Shown: positions 49,182 through 59,365 of the stretch, piece by piece
Numbering within the stretch: the first letter of the stretch is position 1
Layout of the letters: each line of letters starts with the position of its first letter
From: Epiperipatus broadwayi
Lineage: Eukaryota > Onychophora > Udeonychophora > Euonychophora > Peripatidae
DNA: 64,000 bases
Reading direction: 5' to 3'
Assembly (NCBI GenBank): GCA_028023455.1
Contig: JAQFVV010000230.1
Span: 932,001-996,000, forward strand
Made by a program: the position numbers and the translations under genes
Notes under the pieces: generated by a model
Database searches by the model: none
Seen by the model: only the letters and a program-made list of their open reading frames with translations
Told to the model about the DNA's origin: nothing

Positions 49182-49230
49182 CTCCTGAAATTCTTAGTTA
49201 TGAACCTATTAGTCCAGTGACAGATATGTG
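49182..49230 (+). CDS. DRAK/STK17-like Ser/Thr kinase, internal exon (APE motif to subdomain IX)
   Basis: This 49-bp exon continues the kinase exon at 31810-31936. With the carried-over G it reads APEILSYEPISPVTDM plus TG, and the next exon should supply G to complete Trp of the TDMW motif. Pro-Glu of the APE motif is at 49184-49189, and the invariant subdomain IX Asp codon is at 49223-49225. The acceptor is TTTTTGTAG (ends 49181) and the donor is GTAAGT (starts 49231). It starts in phase 1 and ends in phase 2, so both junctions are frame-compatible. Seen directly: the motif, the splice sites and the phase match. From family knowledge: APEILSYEPIS...TDMWSIGVL is characteristic of STK17/DRAK. 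I scanned the remaining 14.8 kb for an exon starting with the SIGVL-type continuation and did not see one, so the C-lobe probably lies to the right of the window. Confidence 0.9.
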
Positions 49231-49440
49231 GTAAGTTAATTAAATCTGTTTTAATTAACGTGTTAAACTTGTTAATTAATTAATAAGCAAACTTTATTAA
49301 ATGATATAAAATTTAACATTGCTATATTGGCTTTAATTTTAAAAAAAATTAAAAGTGATTGGATTAAGTATATATATTTTTAGACAAAATATATTCCACT
49401 CAATTATCTTAAATATTTTTAAATTAATATTACTCAGGAA

Positions 49441-50024
49441 TCACATGATCACCACTTCTTATGCCAGCTCATAACTGTTATTAAAACAGGCACAACTCTC
49501 CATACAGTAGTGCCACTCGGTGCCAAACAGAGTAATCAATGGATGCCAGAAGGCTTGTGCATAAAATCCCCATCTAGTGCCTACTCTTCCAATATTCCCA
49601 GAATAGTTTCTGACTTATGGCCTTTGTCAGTGAGGAGCTTTGGATCTGAGAGCACTGCACCTAAATCTTAGGATCCAATGCAACCTTCCAGCAACCACCT
49701 TTTATCTCTACTTAACTACAAAACTATGGGCTATTGAGCTTAGATTGAAAATATTATTGTTTTCAATTTTATTCTTATAGTTTTGTAGTTAAATAGAGAT
49801 AAAAGGTGGCTGCTAGAGGGTTGCATTGGATCCTAAGATCTAGGTACAGTGCTCTCAGATCCAAAGCTCCTCATTGACGAAGGCCACAAACCAGAAACTA
49901 GTCTGGGGATATTGGATGAGTGGGCACTAGATAGGGATTTTATGCACAAGCCTTCTGGCATCCCATTGATTACTCTGTTTGGCACTGAGTGGCACTACTG
50001 TATGGAGAGTTTTGCCTGTTTTAA
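49441..50024. mobile_element. Foldback element, copy 4 (compact palindrome)
   Basis: The left arm (about 49486-49733) and right arm (about 49740-50024) are almost fully complementary with hardly any loop. Pairs include CAACTCTCCATACAGTAGTG / CACTACTGTATGGAGAGTTT, GATGCCAGAAGGCTTGTGCA / TGCACAAGCCTTCTGGCATC, and TATCTCTACTTAACTACAAA / TTTGTAGTTAAATAGAGATA. The outer CACATGATCACCACTTCTTA terminus is kept at the left but lost at the right. CAGGAAT occurs at both edges (about 49436 and 50026) and could be a target duplication. It lies about 210 bp after the kinase exon donor. Confidence 0.75.
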
Positions 50025-50744
50025 TTACCCAGGAATGTTAATAAATTATTTACCCTATAATAAGACCTTATTACTTATTCATTTTGTTATTATGTTAACT
50101 ATCTTGTCATGGTGTATAATACTAAAGTACACAATTAAACTTAAATTAAAATAGCTTTAATCAGGCTATATTTATTAATATTTTGAACAGAATATTCATT
50201 ATGTAGTTCATGGACTGTGTGGGATATTTCACTGGTTTTATACAAAAATTCATCCTACCGATTCTTTACTTTTTGGAGTGAAAATCGTTGTTGGAAATAT
50301 GTATATATTTGCTGCATTCATTTGCTATTTTGCCTTCAAGATGAAATGAATTGAAGATTCTCACAATTTTCAAAATTATCACAATCTATTTTCTAATTGG
50401 AAATGCTTGAATAATAACCCAAAAAATGTGATTAAATGATTTGCTTTTAGATATGGTGGTACATTCCTTATATATATATATGGTTTACATTTTAGAGACA
50501 ATTTATGACAGTAAAAAATAGAAATCATTTAATGTTTTGGAATTTAATTGTAAAAAAAAAAAAACAATTATTGACCTTATTGTGTATTTACTCAGAAAAT
50601 TCTACATGTTTTCAGATTTATATATTTACAAGGCAACATTTAATAAACTGCAAAATACAGATCTTGCCTTACAAATGGCAAGTTAAAAAATCTTCAAATT
50701 GATAACACAACCTACACTATTTAACAGAATATTACAGGACTATA
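50025..50744. other. AT-rich stretch, nothing recognised
   Basis: The short frames here have low-complexity composition. Possible next intron of the kinase. Confidence 0.4.
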
Positions 50745-51195
50745 ACACATCCCATTAATCAGCACCAAGATTTTGGCAAGCCATATGTTTTCTATGTAAT
50801 CTGTCATTGTAATCAGCAATTGCTTGCAAACAAGGATGATTATTCCATCTCCAAAAAAAAAAAAAAAAACAAAGATGGGAACAATGGGAGCAAAATATCA
50901 GAGTTGGAATTGCTGTGTGTGTGGTTAAAGGTTGGAAATGTGGTTGCACAAAAACACAATCTTATTGTCACAATTAATACAGAAAAATGTTGTAACGGAG
51001 GGTGAGGTTTATGATGATTGAATTTTGTGCATTTTTTTACTGCCTTTGGTAAGAGAAGATGTAATCTCTTATTAGTATCCATTTTGTTTATGTAATGAAA
51101 GTCCATTTGTGTAATCATATGATCAATTGCTTGGAAACTCGTTGCGATATTGACATTGGGTGCAGGCAATTACATTCCAATTAATGGGATTTTTT
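50745..51195. mobile_element. Putative DNA-transposon/MITE remnant
   Basis: Inverted ends ATCCCATTAATCAGCACC (50747 onward) and ATTAATGGGAT (ends about 51191); subterminal CAATTGCTTGCAAA and ATCAATTGCTTGGAAAC tracts also recur. The overlapping 109-aa − strand frame and 61-aa + strand frame lie entirely inside the element and look like chance frames over an A16/F-rich tract. Confidence 0.4.
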
Positions 51196-52617
51196 TTTTT
51201 TCGTTTCTTATCTGGACTTGATTCTGGAATGGGGTCATATTTAAATTATAATATACTTGTCATAATGTGTCATTTGAGTTTTATTTTTTATTAAAATTAA
51301 AACAAACAAAAAATCTCTAATTTGAATATTTTGTTAATGTGATAGAATACACCCTCCACTCCCACCCCAATATTCAAAAACAAAAAGATATATAGTGTAA
51401 TTCAACTTCAAATGAAAGATTTAAAGAAAGTTTTATCATTCACTATATTTTATTCTTGCAGATGAATTAATTCCTTAGTAATAAGTTGTTCTTGATGTAA
51501 CGTAAATTTAATTTTTAATTTATTAACTTTTTGTTGATAAAATAATAATAGTCCGTCAGATAACAATAAAAATATCCATGTGCTTATAATATTTTTTGCT
51601 TTCCCTATCAAGGAATACATTAAAGATCAGCCTTTTCAAGCTATTGTGCTTATCAAGGAATATTGTTTATCAATCCTGTTCACAGAGTATTCTGATTCCG
51701 AAAAATCAGCTTATTTAATCCTTCAACACTCATTTTTTCGTCACCAGGGGGAGCTGTTGTTTTCTTTCTGTTTATTTTCAAACAAAATTACAATTTTTGT
51801 TTTACTGTTTATCAAAATAAAATGAAATCTAAAATATTAATTTTCCAAAGAAAATAATAGTAATAAAGTAAAGAAAATAAATCAAAGATTAGCTTTCTGT
51901 TAATGACAAACGGAAGAAGTGTTTGACAGGAAATGAGACATATGTGAATATTTATTTCAATAATTTTTTATATAAAAGTTACTGCATTGAAATAAAATTA
52001 CTATGTAAACGTTACATAATTAAAAATAAATAAATGTTAATAATTTTACAAAAAAAAAATAATAGTAATAAACAATGGAAGAAATGCAACTTTAAATTCA
52101 TTTATTGTCTAATAAAAGATAATACTAGACATATGCACTAACGATTTGGGTTTGTTTGAAGGTATCACTTGTTTTGTTCAGTCTTCACGCACAAAAAAAT
52201 AATAAAATCTGTGGAATAGAATTATAATCAGAATCTGAATTTTTAGTAAATTGTAAAAATAATTTTTAGCATTTTTTTAATTATTTTTTTTGCCATTGAG
52301 GTTAAATGTTTGTCATAAAAATGATAAGTAATTTGAAGAAAAAACAAGTACTGTAATAGAAAATATTACTTAAAATTTGTGGTGGATTTAGAAAGAGAAG
52401 AACAATTTGTGCACCCTTCCCCCCCCTTTTTTTTTTACATATATATAAAAGAAATAATTATTATCAGTTAAAGAAACTTATGTTAATCGTATAGTATTAT
52501 TATTTTTATTCCAGTTATATCTCATAGAATTATAAATAAAAAAAAGATATTTTATTTGTAAAACATCATACATATCTGAAAATAAAAAATATAACTTTAA
52601 AATTTAATATTTCTGTA
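51196..52617. other. AT-rich stretch
   Basis: A C8 tract followed by T9 occurs near 52419-52437. No gene was seen. Confidence 0.4.
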
Positions 52618-52965
52618 TCATCATCATCAAGTATTATCAATCCACTGCAGGATGAAGGTCTCTCCAAGTTCAATCCATCTTCTCTGATCTTTAGTTTCTC
52701 TTCTCCACATCACCCTGCACACTTTCTTATTTCATCCATCCATCTCACATGTGGTCTCTTTCTGTGACTTTTACAATCTCTTGGACTCCAGTTTAAGATT
52801 TCAATTGTCCATCTAATATCATCTCTTCTAGAAATATGTCCATCCCAACTCCACTTCAATCTTTTAATTTTTTCAATAAGGTCAGTAACTCCTTTAGTTT
52901 TTTGGGAAAATAATTTGAATGTTAAATTTTGTAGGGCAAATACTGCAGAATAACAGCCTTTCATT
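52618..52965 (-). mobile_element. RTE-like retrotransposon ORF2 C-terminus and 3' end, antisense
   Basis: The − strand frame (52710-52964) reads VTDLIEKIKRLKWSWDGHIS, then RRDDIRWTIEILNWSPRD, then RPHVRWMDEIRKCAG. This closely follows the IxxLKWxWAGHVxRxxDxRW...WxPRDxKRxxGRPxxRWxDDIRK pattern common at the C-terminus of RTE/BovB-type retrotransposon polyproteins. After the stop region the strand runs through the complement of CACTGCAGGATGAAGGTCTC to a TGATGATGATGA tail at 52618-52632. The RT and endonuclease domains are missing, so it is a 5'-truncated dead copy. The fragment at 4.5 kb shares its 3' end. Confidence 0.8.
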
Positions 52966-53834
52966 TAATTTTTTTATGCTAAAAAAAAATGAAAAAACAT
53001 TCATAAATGTATGCTTTTTGAAAGAAAAAAATTATTTGAAAACAGAAAAAAAATGGAAATTATAAATCATAATTATAATTGCTAGCATAGCTACCAAAAA
53101 TTTATAAACCACATCTCGAAAATTGTTTTAAGATATCGTAGTAAATCTATCCATTGCTAGAGGGCGTTGCAGGAAAAAAGACATTAAATTTTTAATTTAT
53201 TCAGTAATAAAATAATTAACACATTTTCCATGAACTTCAGGAACATTATAATTTGAAATTATTTAAATTAATATTTTCAAGTACTGTGAATTAATTTTGT
53301 TTAGTGAATCAAAATTACTCGGGGCTTCTGTTTTAAATTAAAATACTTGTTCACTAGTTTTTTATTTTATTTTTCTGTTATTCTTTAAATATTTGACCAA
53401 ATTTTTTGATTCTTAGCCAACTGTGTTTTTTTTTTAATTTGTAAATTGTTAAAAATAAATTATTGGATAACGTGGACTTTTTTTTTTTAACTAATTAATT
53501 TGATGAAAAAAAAAAAATTGGCCTCAGGGGAAAATATTTGTTAAACTTTTTAAATTATGACTATAAATATCAATGATTTAGACTTTTGGCTCCAGATAAT
53601 GTTATAACTTTATTATGTATGTGAATATGCAAAAATGCATATATATTTTTTTCCAGTGATTACTACAATATATGTTAGTGTAATAATAAATACATATTAT
53701 ATAATTTGTGTGTGCATGAATATCCATTTTATAATAGTGGGATTATTTTTTTAATGCCTATGGTCATACTACATTGAACACCAGTTTCTGTCTTAAGTAT
53801 TAAGTATTGATTGCTGTAAGCCTCCATGTTTTAT
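52966..53834. other. AT-rich stretch
   Basis: Homopolymer A and T tracts; no feature recognised. Confidence 0.4.
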
Positions 53835-53945
53835 TGCCCTGTGTGATTTGGTATATAGCAGATTCTAGAGCTTAAGGTCTACAGATTGCACCCAATTCTG
53901 TCATTTCCAATACTCTAATTTCTTGTGGACTTGCGAGCAATAAAC
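53835..53945 (+). repeat. SINE (AATAAA-tailed family)
   Basis: Head GCCCTGTGTGATTTGGTATA, then GCAGATTCTAGAGCTTAAGG, and tail TTGTGGACTTGCGAGCAATA. One of the few + strand copies with both head and tail. Confidence 0.55.
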
Positions 53946-55784
53946 TAATTGATTTTTTTTTTGTTGTGTTAATAAAACTTTATCTTAAAAACAATATACT
54001 CTAATCAATTTATTTCAAGATTAGAAGAAATTTATGATGAATTTCTTCATGATGATTTCAGTAATCTGATATTTGAAGTCACAAAACCTGCTTTTTAATA
54101 ATTCATTTAATAATACAATCCAAGAAGTAGAGATATTTATAGCATTTATATCTGAAGCATGTTCAAAACAATCAAAATGGAAAGGTAAATGGGACGTAAG
54201 ATACATGTACTCTTAATTAACATCATAGTAATGAAGTTTCTGTTGAGGAGACTAAAAAATCCAAATAGAGGTGATAGAGAAAATATTCCATTTGTTTGAT
54301 TTTCAGAAATCAACTTTCACCTGATGGCATTTGATAACAATAATAACTTTCACAAAAGAAATATATTTGCAATAAAGTTATTTTAAAAGATTAGTTTCAG
54401 CCATTTTAAATAGCTATCTACAGACCTACACAAATACATAGAAATAAAAAAAATTATTTTAAAATATATATTTTAGCAATTTTGAACATTGAAGATTATT
54501 ATGCTATTTAAAATTGCCAAAATATAATAAAATTTGTTTTAGCATGTTTATATATTTTTATATCTTTATTTGTATATTTTTATTTATAAGAAGTTATTTT
54601 TAACTGATTTATGATTATTGATTATTACTTTTATTTCTCAATGGTTTCCGAAGTATATATGGGAGTGGGTATTTAAAACTTTTCAAAAAGTTATATCTAT
54701 CCACTATAAAATACAATGAAAACTTGAACCATTATTTTTCATGACAGTATTGTTTTTTGAACTATTGGGTTTTTTTTTTCTCATTTAATGTTGACAAGAT
54801 GCATATAATAAAATATTTTTCTTTCACAAGTTTTTATTTTTATTTTGAAATGGCATATAGATACTATTACACATACACACAATTAGTTTATTCCTTATTA
54901 AAAAATATCTTAGCATTTAAATTTTTTTGCAACATTTTTGTGATTTTGTTGCAAATAAAATTTCTTTTAACATTTTGGATTTTATTTAAGAACATTAATT
55001 GAAATTTATTCAAAATCAAAACAAAATTGATATTATTCACAATCCCTTGGGGGGGGGGGGTAGCACTTCAATTGTTTTAAATTGAAATATGAAGTTTTTC
55101 TTCGGATTGAATGAGTTGCACTACACTTTAAAAAATGTATTTCTGTCTAATCATCATTAATCTTAATTTTTATATTTTTGGTATCTGTTTATTTTTTCCC
55201 CATGTTTTTGAAAAATGGTAGAATGAGGATTGATTGGATATCTGTATATGAATTAATTTTTTATAAGGAAATAAATTATAATATATAAAAACGTAGATTT
55301 TTTTTTTTTTTTCAAAGTTAAATTTTTTTTAGAGTTATGTTGTTTATTATATTATTTTTAAACATAATAATTATATAATCAGTTGCTCAGTATATTCTAT
55401 GATATTTGAATAAGAAAGTGAGCATAATAAATCCATTTAATTGATTGATTGCTTATTTGAATCTCAACTGGCATATGATCCCTCAAACAACTTCTCATAC
55501 AATTATTATTTACTTAGATGAGCAAAGTTGATTTTTTTTTATACTTTATTCAAATGAAAATTATAATTTTTTTGCTGTTAAGTATGTCTCTTTTACAACT
55601 AAGATAAACTGTGCAATATATCCTACTTTTGATGTGCTAGCTTGATTGGTTTTGTAGAATTTTAAATTAATACATTGAATACAGTTAAGAACAATCAAAT
55701 GGTGTCATGTTATAAAAATCATATAATAAAAGTTTCTTTCACCCTGTTCAATTTTTTTTTCAATAAATAAAAAAAAAGAGATTG
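53946..55784. other. AT-rich stretch with a G-run
   Basis: A G12 tract lies near 55048. The 81-aa + strand frame at 54757-55002 is Phe/Tyr/Lys-rich and looks like chance. Confidence 0.4.
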
Positions 55785-56010
55785 GATGACATTATTTGGG
55801 AGCTTTTAAGAAGATCAAGTGTCAAAATTGAAATCGATCTGAGGATCTTAGATCCAGAACTATCACTATTGTTGCACTAAACCACGCAGGGCAAAAATAA
55901 ATAATCGAATAACTTTATTGTTTGGGAATTCTTAGGAAGTTAGAGTGCCAAACTGGAAACAATCCACAGTCATTTCAGAATCTGATCCTCTTATCATGGT
56001 ACTAAACAAA
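55785..56010 (-). repeat. Two SINE copies side by side, reverse orientation
   Basis: 55785-55895 (GAAGATCAAGTGTCAAAATT, GATCTGAGGATCTTAGATCC, TGTTGCACTAAACCACGCAG) and 55905-56010 (ACTTTATTGTTTGGGAATTC, AAGTTAGAGTGCCAAACTGG, ATCATGGTACTAAACAAAG) show the same block order. The GCACTAAACCA ends are the complement of a TGGTTTAGTGC head. Confidence 0.6.
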
Positions 56011-56015
56011 GTCCA

Positions 56016-57059
56016 ACATTTAAAAAAGATATTATTAAATAAGGTTGTTACATTTGCTTTTATGGATTTAGGGATATGTAATTACAAATATTTGAAGACC
56101 CCTGACTCATATTACTTTTTTTTAAAAAAAAAAATCTCCACACTTCAGAAAATATTCTAAAAAATTTAAGGATTCTCAACTGTTAAAAAAAATTAAAGGT
56201 TTTGATATAGCTGATTATGTAAATATGAATTGCACATATGGTCCAAAATATGTAACTTAAGGAATTCCTTGAATAATGTTAGTAATGCTATTAGAAATAT
56301 TGATATTATTTTAAACCATGTCATATTGAGTTTCAATATCCTTAATTACTTATTGTTGAATTCATTTCTCATCATAAATTCAATGAGTAAAGAATAGAAA
56401 TGGTGGAGGAGGGAGTCAAAATTTGACTTATTTGCAAGTATTGTGGTTTTTATTAAGAAAAATATTTAAACAAATTTTGTCGTTTGTTTTTTAACATTTG
56501 AATTTATATCAGAAGCAAAGTCTGTATGCTGATCATTAAATTTGCAAATGTTTGCGTCAATAATGTAAAAACAAAAAAAAAAACCCTTGGGTTTTTTTTT
56601 TGGAAATAGTAAAGACTAAATTGCTTTTCAAATTAAGTTAAAATAACATTTTATACCCCCCTCCCCATTGTTCTTTTTAAACTAGAATTATATTACTGTA
56701 TTTTTATAAAAAAAAAAAAATTCAAACTTCATTTGTGTCAATATATCTGAATATATATAAATGCACACACAGACTTTTTCTAAAATGAAAAGTAGACCAT
56801 TAGAAAACATATTTATAAAACTATAAGCTAGTAAATATAATTGTTTTTCAAGCAACATCACAAATTTCAATTTAGTCAAGTCTCACTTTATGTGTTTTAT
56901 CCATGTGTTCTACATATATGCAAATGTCTTCTATTATAGACATTTTGACGATTACTGCTATGAATAGCTATTTTGCCATTTTAGTATATTTTGCAGATAT
57001 AATAAGAGTGTGTACACAGTTTACATTATAAGGATTATTTCAAAAATATTCTAAAGAAG
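56016..57059. other. AT-rich stretch
   Basis: No gene, RNA or repeat arm is supported. Confidence 0.4.
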
Positions 57060-57290
57060 TTGTAATGTTGATCCTATTGGGAGGATATGGCATAGAATGG
57101 ACTATATTGGAGCATTACAATTAGACATGGTGTTGGAGTATTTCAGAAAGTTTTTATATAAAGTAATTGAAATACCGCATCATAAATTAACAAGTAAACA
57201 AAAAATTGCACCAGCATGTTCTGCATGTGGTTTATCGATTGGTTTGTATAATCATTGCATAACTCATTTCTAGAATAGTTTTTTTTATTT
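57060..57290 (+). pseudogene. Relic of an unrecognised repeated coding family, copy 3
   Basis: An open stretch that ends at a TAG at 57271-57273 contains LDMVLEYFRK, then SKQKIAPACSACG with an intact CxxC, then LYNHCITHF. It aligns with the second half of the 11.7-12.2 kb relic and with the VLKYFR part of the 4.7 kb relic. The N-terminal part is missing. The stop shortly after the Cys/His region removes the YKWLL-type end present in the other copies. Confidence 0.5.
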
Positions 57291-58859
57291 AATTTATGTG
57301 CAGCTCTACTATTTTCTATTGTTTCAGAATTTTGGTCTAAATTCTGAAGACCAAAATTCTAAATGCAATTTTATATTTATAATTTATCAGAACAAAATAA
57401 TGTGGAACACGGATATTGATGATTATATTAATTTCAAATCAAGGGTTCTTTTTGTTACTGTGTATCAAATGGAATCCCTCAATTCCTATTCATGGTAGTT
57501 ATGTTATGCCACTGCAATAGAGGCTTTCTGATTTTCAGAGAATAATATATAATTTAGGATAACATTTATATTATTCTTTCACATCTCTTTGTTAACTTTC
57601 ATTCTTTTAAATATTTTCAATTTTTAGAAACAAAAGCAAGTTAAAGTTATTGTACCTTGGGAGAAATTTCTTAGAAGTTGAAGGTCACTAGAAAACTGGT
57701 TAACTTAAACAGCAGTAGAAAAATTGGAGTAATTTTAAATTGTTGCAATTATTTTTAAAAAAGTATTTCTGGTAATTAGTATATTTTCTACTTGAACCAT
57801 TTTTCTATAAAATTGCTGCAACAAATATATATATATTTTTTCAAGTTCATTACATTTCCATTGTTGCTAACATATAATTATGTAAAGGTAAATATCCTCA
57901 TTAAGTTATAGATATGCTTGAGTATATACACACACATGCATTCTCATATTTGCATAGTTATTCTGCAGACAAAATAGACTAATGGGTGCACATTATGAGA
58001 GTAATTTGTATATGCTTTATAGATAACATGGTTTATATTTAATTCTTTAGTTTAGTATTGTCCTTGATTGTAATATAATTTATTGTGATTTATTATTCTT
58101 AATGCATCTTAATGATATAAGTGGCCATGTTAAAATTTGCCACTTGTAAATATTGAGAGGCTAGAATAAGGTTGGAGGATAGGAAAGTTATTGCTTCGTT
58201 TTGAATGGTAATGCATTCAGATATGTTTAGGGATACATGGATATTAGAGGACATGAATAGATTAATACTCAATTCAAATGATTAGGTTGAAGTTGTCTTA
58301 CTTTACTGAATATAAGACACTCTTAATTCATTCATGAAGAATAAAGTGCTGGGAATGATTGATGGTAAAGAAAAAGAAGGTGACAAATAAAGAAAACGAT
58401 GGACTCCATCATCATAACAATAATAAAAAATTGTGATGAAAGGGGTACCTATGGTGATTATTTCATTACGTGATTATGGCAACTTATATCTAATTGAGGG
58501 TTTTATATATGTATATCCAACATTATTAGTTGGGTTATAAATAATATTTATAAAAAAAGATTATAACGATATTTTCAGGGATTTTGTTTTTTATATATAA
58601 TCTTATTTATTAACACTACATAGTTATGCTTTGATTATTGAAATCATCTTCAGTTTTTAATAGAAATCTTTAAAATAAAAACAAATAGATTGAAGCTGTT
58701 TTTTTTAATATAGATAAATCTTGACATACGCATACATATCATTGCATATAGGGAAAATATCTTTCATACAAAGTTTATAGATAGTAGGCAAAACTCATCC
58801 CGTTTGAATATAAAGAAACTTAAAATGAATTTTTTCCATTTATTAGTAGCAAAATAAAA
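57291..58859. other. AT-rich stretch with an inverted duplication near 57.33 kb
   Basis: CAGAATTTTGGTCTAAATTC, then TGAAGACCAAAATTCT, forms a small hairpin at about 57326-57361. No gene was recognised. Confidence 0.4.
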
Positions 58860-58931
58860 ACGTTGGTGGACTAGCAGTTAGCATAGCTGCCTTTCAAGCA
58901 GCTGGCCCGGGTTCCCTCCCCAGTCAATGCT
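58860..58931 (+). pseudogene. tRNA-Gly-like pseudogene with a UUC anticodon position
   Basis: The 72-nt tract follows metazoan tRNA-Gly(UCC) closely: CGTTGGTGG at the 5' end, then GCATAGCTGCC, an intact anticodon stem GCTGC / GCAGC and the tract GGCCCGGGTT. The anticodon loop reads CTTTCAA, so the anticodon would be UUC (Glu) where tRNA-Gly has UCC. The T loop is TTCCCTC in place of TTCRANN, one T-stem pair is mismatched (CCGGG against CCCAG), and the first acceptor pair is lost. The B-box is therefore broken and I call it a pseudogene or the head of a tRNA-derived repeat. Confidence 0.6.
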
Positions 58932-59264
58932 TTGACATATATATATATAACCTTTTTTAAATTGTTAATTGTAGGGTAGCTGTTATTTTAGATACTATTA
59001 GTTCTGTTTTTAATTTGAGATTTGACTGTAATTGAAACACCCTATCTAGTAATAGTAGTAAAAAATAAATATTAGGGAGGAAGGGAGAAATTATTTTATT
59101 GTTTTTACATATTAAAATTATAAACTTTGCATTTGGATAATTCTTATATACAAAATAATACCAACAGTCTAAGGCAGTGCAACTAATGCATATGTGGCTC
59201 CATCTATTAACTTCTAGGTATCTGATTTTATTTCAAATGGGAGAAACTTAGATTTAAAGATGCA

Positions 59265-59365
59265 TTCATCCAGCATTTTCAAGTGTCAGAAGTACCTGAA
59301 TTAAAAGTGATCCGAGAACCTTAATCTCCAGCGTCAATCACTTTGCCATTGCATTAAACCATGTA
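59265..59365 (-). repeat. SINE (AATAAA-tailed family), reverse orientation
   Basis: Blocks CATTTTCAAGTGTCAGAAGT, GTGATCCGAGAACCTTAATC and GCCATTGCATTAAACCATG match the family; the last is the complement of the TGGTTTAATGCAATGGC head. Confidence 0.6.

Noticed and set aside
50840-51169. 109-aa − strand ORF
   Set aside because: The frame covers an inverted-repeat element and a long A/T tract, with no motif and unlikely composition.
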